64,000 bases of DNA from Streptomyces sp. NBC_00249 (GCF_026342355.1 NZ_JAPEMV010000002.1:496001-560000); one strand, 5' to 3'; positions 34,756 through 43,946 are shown, counted from the first letter of the stretch. The notes: generated from the sequence alone by a model not told the origin. Translations and numbers: made by a program.

Positions 34756-35349
34756 TCAGCCGCGCGGCTTGCGCCACATCGGCCACATCAGGGGCCCGTC
34801 CGGCAGCCGCACCGGCACCCCGGTGAAGGCGAAGCCGAGGCGCTCGTAGAGCCGCTTGCTGCGCTCGCTGCTCGCCTCCAGGTACGCCGGTACGCCGTCC
34901 CGGTCGCAGCGCTCCAGCACCGGCCGGATCAGCTCCGTCCCCAGCCCCCGGCCCTGACTGCCCGGGGCGACGGCGATCATCAGCAGGTACTCGTGCTCCT
35001 CGGCCGTCGGGTGCAGCTCCCCGGTGAGCCGGCCGACCAGCTCGCACCGCTCGTTGTCCGGATCGGCCTCCGCGCGCATCCGCGCCGGGACCTCGTCCTC
35101 CCCCTCGGGCTCGCCGGCCGGGATCCGCAGCCACAGCGCGGCGGCCGAGCCGTCCGCCGTACGGTCGATCCGGCCCTCGGCCAGTGCCACGTCCACGAAC
35201 ACCCCGAGGAACCTGCCGTGCACGGCGGCGCGGTGCTCCGGATCGGGGAAGACCCAGCCGCTCACGGGGTCGTCGTGGAAGGCCTCGTCCAGCAGCTCCG
35301 CGACCTCGTCCCGCTCGGACCGCTCCGCCCGGCGTATCTCCAGCACCAC
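34756..35349 (-). CDS. GNAT family N-acetyltransferase
   Basis: 197 residues from GTG 35349. The acetyl-CoA motif A is LLMIAVAPGSQGRGLGTELI and motif B YLEASSERSKRLYERLGF. Substrate unknown. Single gene; it starts 84 bp after the terminator of the encapsulin operon. Confidence 0.92.
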   Translation of the reverse strand: MVLEIRRAERSERDEVAELLDEAFHDDPVSGWVFPDPEHRAAVHGRFLGVFVDVALAEGRIDRTADGSAAALWLRIPAGEPEGEDEVPARMRAEADPDNERCELVGRLTGELHPTAEEHEYLLMIAVAPGSQGRGLGTELIRPVLERCDRDGVPAYLEASSERSKRLYERLGFAFTGVPVRLPDGPLMWPMWRKPRG

Positions 35350-35432
35350 GGGTCACACCCTTCACTCGGTCTCAACAGCCCGAAGTGATCCTAGAGTTGA
35401 GTGCTCCGCGCGGACAGCAGGTGTTGCGCCGA

Positions 35433-35482
35433 CGGCGAAGGCCTGTTCCCGCACCTCCCGGTGCCGGAACAGGCCTTCGCCG
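35433..35482 (-). terminator. Terminator of encapsulin-polyprenyl synthase operon
   Basis: 17-bp outer stem, arms 35433-35449 and 35466-35482, with an inner 5-bp stem 51-55/60-64 and a 4-nt loop. It begins 19 nt after the polyprenyl synthase stop on the minus strand. Confidence 0.88.
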
Positions 35483-35500
35483 CGTGACCGCCCTACGCGC

Positions 35501-36562
35501 TCACTTCGTGCGGCGGGTGACGAACTCCGCCAGGGCCAGCAGACCTCCCGCCGCCGCGAGGTCGGGGACGGCCCTGGACAGCTCCTGCACCGCCCGGCCC
35601 ATCCGGTCGGCCGCGTGGGCCTGGGCCCAGTCGCGGCCGCCGGCCCGTTCCACCGCCCGGGCGGCCGCCGTCACGTCCTCCCCGGTCATGGGGCCCGCGT
35701 ACAGGGCCGCCAGCTCCTCCCCCGCCCCGGTGCCCGAGGTGAGGGCGGCCACGACCGGGAGGGACTTCTTGCGGGCGATCAGGTCGGCCCCGGCGGGCTT
35801 GCCGGTGTGCCCCGGGTCCCCCCAGATGCCGATCAGGTCGTCGATCAGCTGGAAGGCCAGCCCGGCCTCCCGCCCGAAGGCGTCCATCGCGTCGACCTCC
35901 TCGGGTCCGGCGCCCGCGTACAGCGCGCCCAGGGCGCAGGCGCAGCCCAGGAGCGCGCCCGTCTTGGCCGTGGCCATGGTCAGGCACTCGTCCAGCGAGA
36001 CCTGGGGCCGGTCCTCGAAGGCGCAGTCGGCCTGCTGTCCCGCGCACAGCTCGATCACGCAGGCCGCGAGCCGGGCGGAGGCGGCCGCCGAGGCCGGGTG
36101 CGGGTCCTCGGCGAGCAGCCGCAGCGCGAGCGCCATCATGGCGTCGCCCGTGATGACCGCGTCCGGTATCCCGAAGACGGTCCAGGCGGTGGGGCGGCCG
36201 CGCCGCCGGACGTCCTTGTCGATGACGTCGTCGTGCAGCAGCGTGAAGTTGTGCGCCAGCTCCACGGCCGCCGCCGCCCGCACGGCCTCCCGTACCGCTC
36301 CGTCGTTCCCGTGGCCCCCGGGGCCGCTCAGGGCCTGCGCCGAGGCGAGGACGAGCGCCGGCCGGATGGCCTTGCCCGCGCCGGCCCCGGCCGGGGTGCC
36401 GTCCTCGTGCTCCCAGCCGAAGTGGTACATCGCGACCCGGCGCATCCCGCCGGGCAGGCTCCCGACGGTCCGGCGCAGTTCCGGGTCGACCGTTTCCCTC
36501 GTCCGCTCCAGCAGGGCCGCCGCTTCCTGCCCCTCGCCCGTGGCGACGGCGTCGACCGCCAT
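35501..36562 (-). CDS. Polyprenyl synthetase, family 2 encapsulin cargo candidate
   Basis: 353 residues. Trans-isoprenyl diphosphate synthase fold with first Asp-rich motif LLHDDVIDKDVRRRG (DDVID) and second region FQLIDDLIGIWGDP, plus KKSLPVVAAL. It condenses IPP with an allylic diphosphate; chain length not readable. Start ATG shares a base with the shell stop (TGATG), so the enzyme is coupled to the encapsulin. Known family 2 cargos carry a disordered N-terminal targeting tail; here the N-terminus before the fold is short (about 20-30 residues), so loading may use another feature. Not a full terpene cyclase. Confidence 0.92.
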   Translation of the reverse strand: MAVDAVATGEGQEAAALLERTRETVDPELRRTVGSLPGGMRRVAMYHFGWEHEDGTPAGAGAGKAIRPALVLASAQALSGPGGHGNDGAVREAVRAAAAVELAHNFTLLHDDVIDKDVRRRGRPTAWTVFGIPDAVITGDAMMALALRLLAEDPHPASAAASARLAACVIELCAGQQADCAFEDRPQVSLDECLTMATAKTGALLGCACALGALYAGAGPEEVDAMDAFGREAGLAFQLIDDLIGIWGDPGHTGKPAGADLIARKKSLPVVAALTSGTGAGEELAALYAGPMTGEDVTAAARAVERAGGRDWAQAHAADRMGRAVQELSRAVPDLAAAGGLLALAEFVTRRTK

Positions 36563-37968
36563 CAGCGCCAGCGGCCGATCTCGACGTTCTCCAGGACGCC
36601 GAGCGCGTCCGGCACCAGCACGGCGGCGGAGAAGTAGGCGGTGACCAGGTAGGAGATGATCGCCTGCTCGCTGATGCCCATGAAGCGCACCGACATGCTC
36701 GGCTCGATCTCGTCGGGGATCCCGGGCTGGTGGAGGCCGATGACGCCCTGCTCCTCCTCGCCCGTGCGCATGCACAGGATGGAGGTCGTCCGGGCGTCGC
36801 TGATCGGGATCTTGTTGGACGGGAAGATCGGCACCCCGCGCCAGGCCGGCACCCGGTGGCCGCCGATGTCGACCGACTCGGGGTACAGGCCGCGCTTGTT
36901 GCACTCGCGGCCGAAGGCGGCGATGGCCTTGGGGTGGGCGAGGAACAGCCGGGAGCCGCGCCGCATCGAGAGGAGGGCGTCGAAGTCGTCGGGGGTGGGC
37001 GCTCCGTCGTGGGGCTGGATGCGCTGGTCGTAGTCGGCGTTGTGGAGGAGGCCGAAGTCGCGGTTGTTGAGCATCTCGTGCTCCTGGCGCTCGCGCAGCG
37101 CCTCGACCGTGAGCCGCAACTGCTGCTCGGTCTGGTTCATCGGCTGGTTGTACAGGTCGGCGACGCGGGTGTGGACGCGCAGGACCGTTTGTGCAATGGA
37201 GAGTTCGTACTCGCGGGGGCTGGCCTCGTAGTCGACGAAGGTGCCGGGGAGGACGGCCTCGCCCCGGTGGCCGGCGGAGAGGTCGATGGCGGCCTCGCCG
37301 TAGGGGTTGGTGCGGTGTGCGGGCGCGGTCCGTACGTGGTCCACGTGCGCGCGCAGGGAGTCGGCCCGGTCGGCGAGGAGCTGGAAGTCCTGGCGGGACA
37401 GGACGAGGGCGGTGCCGGAGGTGGCGGCGCGGGCGGTGTACTCCCAGATGGCCTCCTCGTCGGTGAGCGAGTCCTCGCCGAAGAAGGCACCGTCGGCGAC
37501 GGTGCGCAGGACCGCGTCGTCGCCGTAGGGGCCGGGTCCGATCTGGTCGATGCGGCCGTGGGCGAGCAGGAAGACCTGGTCGGAGGGGCTGCCGAAGGAG
37601 GTGAGCTCCTGGCCCGCCTCGAAGTCGACCTGCCGGCAGCGCGCGGCGAGTTCGGTGAGGACCTCCTCGTCCTCGTAGTCGCGCAGCAGGGGGAGCTCGC
37701 CGAGCTCCGCCGGGATGACCTGGACCTGGGTGCCGGTCTTGACGAACTCGACGATCCCGTTGCCGACGGAGTAGCTCAGACGCCGGTTGACGCGGTACGT
37801 GCCGCCCTGCACGGAGACCCACGGGAGCGTCTTCAGCAGCCAGCGGGAGGTGATCTCCTGCATCTGCGGCGCGGACTTGGTCGTGGTTGCCAAGTTCCGT
37901 GCGGCCGAAGTGCCGAGACTGCGCTGCGGTGCCTGGGCTTCGGATTCGGAACCTGCCTGGACCGACAT
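36562..37968 (-). CDS. Family 2B encapsulin nanocompartment shell protein
   Basis: 468 residues. HK97-fold shell subunit with an inserted cyclic-nucleotide-binding-like domain at about residues 85-210 ([24 protein letters not shown]), which defines type 2B. The C-terminal shell part includes [18 protein letters not shown] and [12 protein letters not shown]. It forms an icosahedral protein shell around the coupled polyprenyl synthase. Whether the domain binds a nucleotide is unknown. Divergent from nsrR with a 226-bp gap. Confidence 0.93.
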   Translation of the reverse strand: MSVQAGSESEAQAPQRSLGTSAARNLATTTKSAPQMQEITSRWLLKTLPWVSVQGGTYRVNRRLSYSVGNGIVEFVKTGTQVQVIPAELGELPLLRDYEDEEVLTELAARCRQVDFEAGQELTSFGSPSDQVFLLAHGRIDQIGPGPYGDDAVLRTVADGAFFGEDSLTDEEAIWEYTARAATSGTALVLSRQDFQLLADRADSLRAHVDHVRTAPAHRTNPYGEAAIDLSAGHRGEAVLPGTFVDYEASPREYELSIAQTVLRVHTRVADLYNQPMNQTEQQLRLTVEALRERQEHEMLNNRDFGLLHNADYDQRIQPHDGAPTPDDFDALLSMRRGSRLFLAHPKAIAAFGRECNKRGLYPESVDIGGHRVPAWRGVPIFPSNKIPISDARTTSILCMRTGEEEQGVIGLHQPGIPDEIEPSMSVRFMGISEQAIISYLVTAYFSAAVLVPDALGVLENVEIGRWR

Positions 37969-38156
37969 GTCTTTCCCTTTCGATCACTCCATGGATCTGA
38001 GGGACGGAACACTTCCAGCACGCAACGTGGCGAAACCATTACTCAAAAGGGTGGGACTACTCCGCCGGGGCGCGGGCATCATCAATGGTTCAACTTCTTC
38101 ACACGACCTCCCTCGGACCCCACCGGTTCCAGCCATCTCGCACGCCCCCTTTCGTT

Positions 38157-38179
38157 AACTTGCATCCTGCATGCCAGTT
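38157..38179 (+). promoter_or_regulatory. NsrR operator upstream of nsrR
   Basis: Left arm AACTTGCATCC (38157-38167), 1-bp spacer, right arm GCATGCCAGTT (38169-38179): 9 of 11 positions are complementary. The 11-1-11 layout with AA/TT ends is the NsrR operator form. It ends 15 bp before the preferred nsrR start, so NsrR is probably autoregulated. Confidence 0.65.
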
Positions 38180-38194
38180 TTCTACGCTCAGGCC

Positions 38195-38665
38195 ATGAGG
38201 CTGACCCGATTCACCGACCTGGCGCTGCGCGTACTGATGCGCCTGGCCGTGGAGGAGACGGAGCTCCCGACCACGCGCGACGTGGCCGCGAGCATGGAGG
38301 TTCCGTACACCCACACGGCCAAGGTGGTCGCCAGGCTGCAGCACCTCGGTCTGATCGAGGCCCGGCGCGGCCGCGGCGGGGGGCTCGCGCTCACCGCCGC
38401 CGGACGGGCCGCCTCGGTGGGCGGGGTGGTGCGCGAGCTGGAGGGCGCGGGTGATGTCGTGGACTGCGACGGGACCGTCCCGTGCCCGCTGCGGGGGGCG
38501 TGCGTGCTGCGCGGCGCGCTGCGCCGGGCGCAGGAGGCGTTCTTCGCCGCGCTGGACCCGCTCACGGTGAACGAGCTGGTGGCGGCCCCGACGGGCCCGC
38601 TACTGCTGGCCCTGTCGGACACCAGGGCGGCCCGGCCGGGACCGGACCCCCGGATGGCCGATTAG
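38195..38665 (+). CDS. nsrR: Rrf2 family nitric-oxide-sensing repressor
   Basis: 156 residues from ATG 38195. Winged HTH (TTRDVAASMEVPYTHTAKVV). Cluster ligands are Cys91, Cys97, Cys103 (C-x5-C-x5-C) and Asp8, the same ligand set reported for Streptomyces NsrR with a [4Fe-4S] cluster. NO destroys the cluster and frees target promoters. The flavohaemoglobin gene follows 95 bp downstream. Confidence 0.93.
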   Translation: MRLTRFTDLALRVLMRLAVEETELPTTRDVAASMEVPYTHTAKVVARLQHLGLIEARRGRGGGLALTAAGRAASVGGVVRELEGAGDVVDCDGTVPCPLRGACVLRGALRRAQEAFFAALDPLTVNELVAAPTGPLLLALSDTRAARPGPDPRMAD

Positions 38666-38760
38666 ACCCGCCCCCGGGGTCGGCGCCGAGGGGCGCTCGA
38701 ACAAACATCCACGCGCCCTTTAATGCGCATATGAAATTCCACTTACAGGAGGAGCTCCGC

Positions 38761-39957
38761 ATGCTTTCCGAGAAGTCGACCGCGACCGTACGCGCCACCC
38801 TGCCCGCCGTCGGAGCCGCCGTCGGAGACATCGCGGAACTCTTCTACCAGAAGCTCTTCGCCGCCCACCCGGCCCTGCTCCGGGACCTGTTCAACCGCGG
38901 CAACCAGAGCTCCGGACTCCAGAAGCAGGCCCTCGCCGGCTCCATAGCGGCCTTCGCCACCCACCTCGTCCAGCACCCGGACACCCGCCCCGACGTGATG
39001 CTGAACCGCATCGCCCACAAACACGCCTCCCTCGGCGTCACCCGCGAGCAGTACCCGGTCGTCCACCAGCACCTCTTCGAGGCCATCGCCGAGGTCCTCG
39101 GCGACGCCGTCACCCCCGAGGTCGCCCAGGCCTGGGACGAGGTCTACTGGCTGATGGCGAACGCCCTCATCGCCATCGAGGAACGCCTCCACGCCGAACA
39201 GCGGGTCCTGGCCGGCGAGGTCTGGCGGGAGTGGACGGTAGCGGCCCGCACCGAGGAGACGGCGGACTGCGCCACCTTCCACCTCACCCCGGCCGACGGC
39301 CGCCGCGCCCCCGGCTTCAAGCCCGGCCAGTACGTCTCCGTCCAGGTCGAACTCCCCGACGGCGCCCGCCAGATCCGCCAGTACAGCCTCTCCACCTCCC
39401 CCGGCTCCCCGGTCCGCGCGATCACCGTCAAGCGGGTGCACGGCCCGGCCGCGGGCGGCCCCGACGGGGAGGTCTCCCACCACCTGCACACCCGGGTCCA
39501 CCCCGGCGACACCCTGCGGGTCTCCGCCCCGTACGGGGACCTCACCCTCAAGGACTCCACCGCGCCCGTCCTGCTCGCCTCGGCCGGCATCGGCTGCACC
39601 CCGATGCTGTCGATGCTGGAACACCTGGCCGACACCGCGCACACCGCCCCGGTCACCGTCCTGCACGCCGACCGCACCCCCGCCGACCACCCCCTGCGCT
39701 CCGACCACCGCGCGCTGACCCACAAGCTGCCCGCCGCCACGGCCCGCTTCTGGTACGAGGAGTCCGCCGAACCGGGCGACGCCGCCGGCCGCATGGACCT
39801 GACGGACGTCCCCGTCGCCCCCGGGACCCGCGCCTACCTCTGCGGGCCGCTGCCCTTCATGCGGTCGGTGCGCGAACAGCTCCTCGGCAAGGGCGTGGCG
39901 GCGGCCGACATCCACTACGAGGTCTTCGGACCCGACATGTGGCTGGCTTCCGCCTGA
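38761..39957 (+). CDS. hmp: Flavohaemoglobin (nitric oxide dioxygenase)
   Basis: 398 residues from ATG 38761 with AGGAGGAG upstream; ATG 38731 in frame is less likely. Globin domain 1-140 with B10 Tyr29 and proximal His88 in AHKHASLGV. FAD domain with IRQYSLSTS. NAD domain with LLASAGIGCTPMLSMLEHL and the terminal EVFGPDMW. It oxidises NO to nitrate using NAD(P)H and O2. Expected to be repressed by NsrR; I could not find a second clear 11-1-11 site directly upstream, only the one before nsrR. Confidence 0.96.
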   Translation: MLSEKSTATVRATLPAVGAAVGDIAELFYQKLFAAHPALLRDLFNRGNQSSGLQKQALAGSIAAFATHLVQHPDTRPDVMLNRIAHKHASLGVTREQYPVVHQHLFEAIAEVLGDAVTPEVAQAWDEVYWLMANALIAIEERLHAEQRVLAGEVWREWTVAARTEETADCATFHLTPADGRRAPGFKPGQYVSVQVELPDGARQIRQYSLSTSPGSPVRAITVKRVHGPAAGGPDGEVSHHLHTRVHPGDTLRVSAPYGDLTLKDSTAPVLLASAGIGCTPMLSMLEHLADTAHTAPVTVLHADRTPADHPLRSDHRALTHKLPAATARFWYEESAEPGDAAGRMDLTDVPVAPGTRAYLCGPLPFMRSVREQLLGKGVAAADIHYEVFGPDMWLASA

Positions 39958-40012
39958 GACCTGTCCGGAACCCGCCCTAGCGGCGGAAGGGTCACCTCCA
40001 CTACACCGGAAA

Positions 40013-40044
40013 GTGACGGGACGCACACACAGGGTGTCCGTCAC
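40013..40044 (+). other. Hairpin between hmp and amidase gene
   Basis: GTGACGG (40013-40019) and CCGTCAC (40038-40044) form a 7-bp stem. It may end the hmp transcript or be an operator; it lies 19 bp before the amidase start. Confidence 0.4.
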
Positions 40045-40062
40045 GCACCACAAGGAGGTGGC

Positions 40063-40653
40063 ATGTCCTCACCCATGTCCGCGGACCGGTTCCTGACGGC
40101 CCTGCACGGCGCCGGCCTCACCGTCGTCGAGGTCGGCGCCTGGCGCACCCGCAACCGCAACCACAAGGGCCCCTGGGGCCCGGTGCACGGGGTGATGATC
40201 CACCACACCGTCACGCACGGAGCCGCGTACACCGTCGAACTCTGCCGCACCGGCGACAGCGCCCTGCCCGGCCCGCTCTGCCACGGGGTCATCACCAAGG
40301 ACGGCCACGTCCACCTCGTCGGCTACGGCCGCACCAACCACGCGGGCGCCGGCGACTCCGACGTCCTCGCGGCGGTCATCGCCGAGAAGCGGCTCCCCCC
40401 GGACCACCACGCGAACGTGGACGGCAACCGCCACTTCTACGGCTTCGAGTGCGAGAACCTCGGCGACGGCGAGGACCCCTGGCCCGCCGTCCAGCTCGAC
40501 GCCATCGCCCGCGCGGCCGCCGCCGTCTGCAAGGTCCACGGCTGGGGCGCCCGCTCCGTCCTCGGCCACCTCGAATGGCAACCCGGCAAGATCGACCCCA
40601 AGGGCTTCACAATGGACTCCCTACGGGAACGCGTAGCCGAACGGCTCAAGTAG
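40063..40653 (+). CDS. N-acetylmuramoyl-L-alanine amidase (PGRP/amidase_2 type)
   Basis: 196 residues with AAGGAGG upstream. Zinc ligand His in MIHHTVTHG, the third ligand His in VLGHLEWQPGKIDPKG, with FECENLGDGEDPW between. The fold cleaves the amide between MurNAc and L-Ala in peptidoglycan. No signal peptide is seen, so it may act in the cytoplasm on recycled wall fragments, be phage-like, or leave by another route. Confidence 0.88.
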   Translation: MSSPMSADRFLTALHGAGLTVVEVGAWRTRNRNHKGPWGPVHGVMIHHTVTHGAAYTVELCRTGDSALPGPLCHGVITKDGHVHLVGYGRTNHAGAGDSDVLAAVIAEKRLPPDHHANVDGNRHFYGFECENLGDGEDPWPAVQLDAIARAAAAVCKVHGWGARSVLGHLEWQPGKIDPKGFTMDSLRERVAERLK

Positions 40654-40675
40654 CGCGCGGACCGACAATGGACGG

Positions 40676-41569
40676 GTGACCCACCCCGAGCTGCTCCCCC
40701 GCCCGCCGTCCCCCCTCGTCGAGGCACCCGACGAACGCTTCGCCGCGCACGGGGTACGGCTGCTCCTCAAGCGGGACGACCTCGTCCACCCGGAGCTGCC
40801 CGGCAACAAGTGGCGCAAGCTCGCCCCCAACCTCCGGGCCGCCCTGGACGCGGGCCACGACCGGCTCGTCACCTTCGGCGGGGCCTACTCCAACCACCTC
40901 CGGGCCACCGCCGCGGCCGGCCGGCTGCTCGGACTGCGCACCGTCGGCATCGTCCGCGGCGACGAACTCGCCGGCCGGCCCCTCAACGACTCCCTCGCCC
41001 GCTGCGCCGCCGACGGCATGCGGCTGCACTTCACGACCCGCGCGGAGTACCGCCGCAAGACCGAACCCGAAACCCTCGCCCGGCTCCTCGCGGCGGCCGA
41101 CGCCACCGGCTCGTACGTCGTCCCCGAGGGCGGCAGCAACACCCTCGCCCTGCAGGGCTGCGCGGAACTGGGCCGCGAGCTGCGTGGCGCGGGGGACGTG
41201 GTCGCGGTGGCCTGCGGCACCGGCGGCACCCTCGCTGGCCTCGCGGCGGGCCTGGCCCCGGGGCAGCGGGCGCTGGGCGTCCCCGTCCTCGCGGGCGGCT
41301 TCCTGTCCTCGGAGATACGTTCCCTCCAGTCCCGGGCCTTCGGCGGGCCGGCGGGCGACTGGACCCTGGCCGAGGGCTTCGACCACGGGGGCTACGCGCG
41401 GGTGCCCGGGCCGCTGGACGACTTCGCCGCGGACTTCGAGTCCCGCCACGGATTCCCCGTGGAGCGGATCTACGTGGCGAAGCTCCTCTGGGCCCTGACC
41501 GCCCTGACGACGTCCGGCACCTTCCCCGAGGGCACCACCCTCACGGCCGTCATCACCGCCCACCCCTGA
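40676..41569 (+). CDS. 1-aminocyclopropane-1-carboxylate deaminase / D-cysteine desulfhydrase family
   Basis: 297 residues from GTG 40676, 22 bp after the amidase gene. PLP fold type II: Lys in LPGNKWRKLAPN, TFGGAYSNHLRATAAAG, and phosphate loop VAVACGTGGTLAGLA. Members desulfhydrate D-cysteine or deaminate ACC; the sequence does not decide. Probably cotranscribed with the amidase. Confidence 0.9.
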   Translation: MTHPELLPRPPSPLVEAPDERFAAHGVRLLLKRDDLVHPELPGNKWRKLAPNLRAALDAGHDRLVTFGGAYSNHLRATAAAGRLLGLRTVGIVRGDELAGRPLNDSLARCAADGMRLHFTTRAEYRRKTEPETLARLLAAADATGSYVVPEGGSNTLALQGCAELGRELRGAGDVVAVACGTGGTLAGLAAGLAPGQRALGVPVLAGGFLSSEIRSLQSRAFGGPAGDWTLAEGFDHGGYARVPGPLDDFAADFESRHGFPVERIYVAKLLWALTALTTSGTFPEGTTLTAVITAHP

Positions 41570-41570
41570 C

Positions 41571-41660
41571 CTGGCCGGTCGGTACCGGACATCCCCGCTG
41601 CGCGGAGCCCTTGCCCTGGCCGGGCGGTACCGGTCCGTCCCGCTGCGCGGAGCTGTCCCC
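41571..41660. repeat. Tandem repeat of two 45-bp units
   Basis: Units 41571-41615 and 41616-41660 share CTGGCCGG-x-CGGTACCGG at their start and CCCGCTGCGCGGAGC further on. They begin right after the deaminase stop. Each unit contains the palindrome CGGTACCG. Confidence 0.75.
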
Positions 41661-41681
41661 TACCCACCCTTCCACCGTTCC

Positions 41682-41731
41682 CTGGGGCTCCGCCCCAGAC
41701 CCCGCGCCTCAAACGCCGGCGAGGCTGAATT
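41682..41731 (-). repeat. Dispersed intergenic Streptomyces repeat, copy 2 (inverted)
   Basis: Reverse complement of the block at 27795-27851: TGGGGCTCCGCCCCAGACC then CCGCGCCTCAAACGCCGGCG and AGGCTGAATTC. It stands between the 45-bp tandem repeat and the long palindrome. Confidence 0.8.
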
Positions 41732-41739
41732 CGACCCGA

Positions 41740-41881
41740 GGGGTCGGGGACGGGGTGGGGTGTCGTCCGGGATGTAAAACGTGATTTGTTGGCGCGCGGT
41801 ACCACCACACCAACGCAGCTGCGGAACGGGCGCCATAAATCATGCCCATCCCGGACGGCACCCCACCCCGTCCCCGACCCC
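41740..41881. repeat. 142-bp imperfect palindrome with 35-bp terminal inverted repeats
   Basis: Arms 41740-41774 and 41847-41881 match at 34 of 35 positions (GGGGTCGGGGACGGGGTGGG at the outer left end). The 72-bp centre keeps partial symmetry: TGATTT with AAATCA and GGCGC with GCGCC. It resembles a small non-autonomous element or a very long hairpin; no coding frame. The gap 41570-41992 is otherwise non-coding, with CGGCCAGGGCAA repeats near 41935-41985. Confidence 0.8.
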
Positions 41882-41992
41882 GCCCTACGGCAACCCCGTC
41901 CACGCCGGATGCCCCGCATCGTCCGCCCGGCCCGGCCCGGCCAGGGCAACCGCCATCCCCGACCCCCGCCCGGCCAGGGCAAGGGCAACGGC

Positions 41993-43576
41993 CTACCCCG
42001 CCTCCTCCCGATACGCCGCCGCCTCCTCCAGGTCCAGGCGGCGCAGCAACCCCCGCAGCATCTCGTCATCGATCCGGCGCCGGTCGCGCAGGGCGACGAA
42101 GACCTCCCGTTCGGCCTCGATCATCTCCCGCGCCAGCCGCCGGTAGACCTCGTCCGCCGACTCCCCCGTCAGCGGGTTGACCTCCCCCAGCCGCTCCCAC
42201 ACCGCGTTGCGCCTCCGCTCCAGCACCGTCCGCAGCCGGTCCACGAGCGGCCCCGGCAGGGAGCTGTTCGCCGGGTCCTCCAGCAGCTCCGCCAGCCGGT
42301 CCTCCGCCGCCCGCGAGGCCTCGCTCTGCGCCTGCGCCTCCGCGAGGGTCTCGGCCTGCAGGTCCCGCGGCGGCAGCTTCAGCGCCCTGATCAGCGGCGG
42401 CAACGTCAACCCCTGCACGACCAGCGTCCCGATGACGGTCGTGAACGTCAGAAAAAGGATCAGGTTCCGGTGCGGCACGCTCATCGGCACGGAGAACGCG
42501 ATCGCCAGCGACACCACCCCCCGCATCCCGGCCCACCCCACGATCACCGGCGCCTTCCAGTCGGTGTCCGGCTCCCGCTCCCGGATCCGCTCCGACACCC
42601 ACCTCGGCACGAAGGTCGCCGGGAACACCCACAGGTACCGCGCCACCACCACCGCGAGGAACACCGCGACCGCGTACCAGGCCGCGGCCATGCCCTCGTA
42701 CTCCCCCAGCCCCGTGAGGACCACCGGCAGCTGGAGCCCGATCAGCGCGAAGACCACCGACTCCAGCACGAAGGCGACGACCTTCCACACCGCCTCCTCC
42801 TGGAGCCGGGTCGCGAAGTCGACCTGCCAGTTCCGGTGCCCCAGGTACAGCGCGACCACCACCACCGCCAGCACGCCCGACGCGTGCACCCGTTCGGCCG
42901 CCGCGTAGGCCACGAACGGGATCAGCAGCGACAGCGTGTTCTGCAGCAGCGGCTCCTTCATCCGTTTGCGCAGCTGGTGGATCGGCACCATCAGCAGCAG
43001 CCCCACGCCGACCCCGCCCACCGACGCCAGCAGGAACTCCGCGACCCCGCCCGCCCATCCGGCGCTCACCCCGACGGCCGCCGCGAGGGCGACGTTGTAC
43101 GCGGTGATGGCGGTGGCGTCGTTCACCAACGACTCCCCCTGGAGGATCGTCGTGATCCGGTTCGGCAGCCCCAGTTTGCGGGCGATCGCGGTGGCCGCGA
43201 CCGCGTCCGGCGGGGCGATCACCGCGCCCAGCACCAGCGCGACCGGCAGCGACAGCCCCGGCACCACCAGGTACGCCGCGTACCCGACGGCGAGCGTCGC
43301 GAAGAGCACGTACCCGACCGACAGCAGCGCGACGGGCCGCGCGTTGGCCCGCAGGTCCAGGTACGAACTGTCGACCGCGGCGGTGTGCAGCAGCGGCGGG
43401 AGCAGCAGCGGCAGCACGATGTGCGGGTCGAGCGTGTACGGCGGCACGCCCGGCACGTACGCCGCGATCAGGCCGGCGGCGACCAGCAGCAGCGGCGCGG
43501 GCACCGGCGTCCGCCGGGCCAGCCCCGCCACGGCGGCGCTCCCCGCCACCAGTGCCACCAGCGGCAATACCTCCAT
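41993..43576 (-). CDS. Na+/H+ antiporter (CPA1/NhaP type)
   Basis: 527 residues from ATG 43576. About 12 hydrophobic segments. The ion-site motifs are VLGAVIAPPDAVAATAI (Asp) and LQGESLVNDATAITAYN (Asn-Asp). A hydrophilic C-terminal tail of about 130 residues is cytoplasmic. Exchanges Na+ (or K+) for H+ across the membrane. Divergent from the UBP-type zinc-finger gene. Confidence 0.93.
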   Translation of the reverse strand: MEVLPLVALVAGSAAVAGLARRTPVPAPLLLVAAGLIAAYVPGVPPYTLDPHIVLPLLLPPLLHTAAVDSSYLDLRANARPVALLSVGYVLFATLAVGYAAYLVVPGLSLPVALVLGAVIAPPDAVAATAIARKLGLPNRITTILQGESLVNDATAITAYNVALAAAVGVSAGWAGGVAEFLLASVGGVGVGLLLMVPIHQLRKRMKEPLLQNTLSLLIPFVAYAAAERVHASGVLAVVVVALYLGHRNWQVDFATRLQEEAVWKVVAFVLESVVFALIGLQLPVVLTGLGEYEGMAAAWYAVAVFLAVVVARYLWVFPATFVPRWVSERIREREPDTDWKAPVIVGWAGMRGVVSLAIAFSVPMSVPHRNLILFLTFTTVIGTLVVQGLTLPPLIRALKLPPRDLQAETLAEAQAQSEASRAAEDRLAELLEDPANSSLPGPLVDRLRTVLERRRNAVWERLGEVNPLTGESADEVYRRLAREMIEAEREVFVALRDRRRIDDEMLRGLLRRLDLEEAAAYREEAG

Positions 43577-43685
43577 CGAAGATCCACCCTCAGTCGTAGG
43601 CCGGCCGTACGGGACCATCTTGGCCGCCTCCGCGCTCCCCGGCGGTCAGGACGTAATCTGTCGGTCCGCGCACGAGGGGAATCCG

Positions 43686-43946
43686 ATGAGCGAGTGCAGT
43701 CACGTGGCCGACCTGCCGTACCCCGAGCCCGCCCCCCAGGCGCCGACCTGCCCGGAGTGCGAGGCCCTCGGGAGCCACCCGGTGCAGCTGCGGATGTGCC
43801 TGGGCTGCGGGTACGTGGCCTGCTGCGACTCCTCCCCCTTCCGGCACGCCACCGCGCACCACCAGGGGACCGGTCATCCGGTGATGCGGAGCTTCGAACC
43901 GGGCGAGAGCTGGCGGTGGTGTTTTGTCGACGGTTCGATCGTCTGA
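43686..43946 (+). CDS. UBP-type zinc-finger protein
   Basis: 86 residues from ATG 43686. C/H pattern SHVADL, CPEC, MCLGCGYVACC and FRHATAHHQGTGHPV matches the zf-UBP (ubiquitin-protease-like) finger found as a stand-alone protein in actinobacteria. Role unknown. Divergent from the antiporter with a 109-bp gap. Confidence 0.9.
   Translation: MSECSHVADLPYPEPAPQAPTCPECEALGSHPVQLRMCLGCGYVACCDSSPFRHATAHHQGTGHPVMRSFEPGESWRWCFVDGSIV

Noticed and set aside
38690..38760. Second NsrR site before hmp
   Set aside because: AATGCGCAT is present but no 11-1-11 repeat with more than about five matching pairs could be made.
41781..42146. Small open frames in the palindrome and its flanks
   Set aside because: They cross the inverted repeat arms and have poor codon bias; treated as non-coding.
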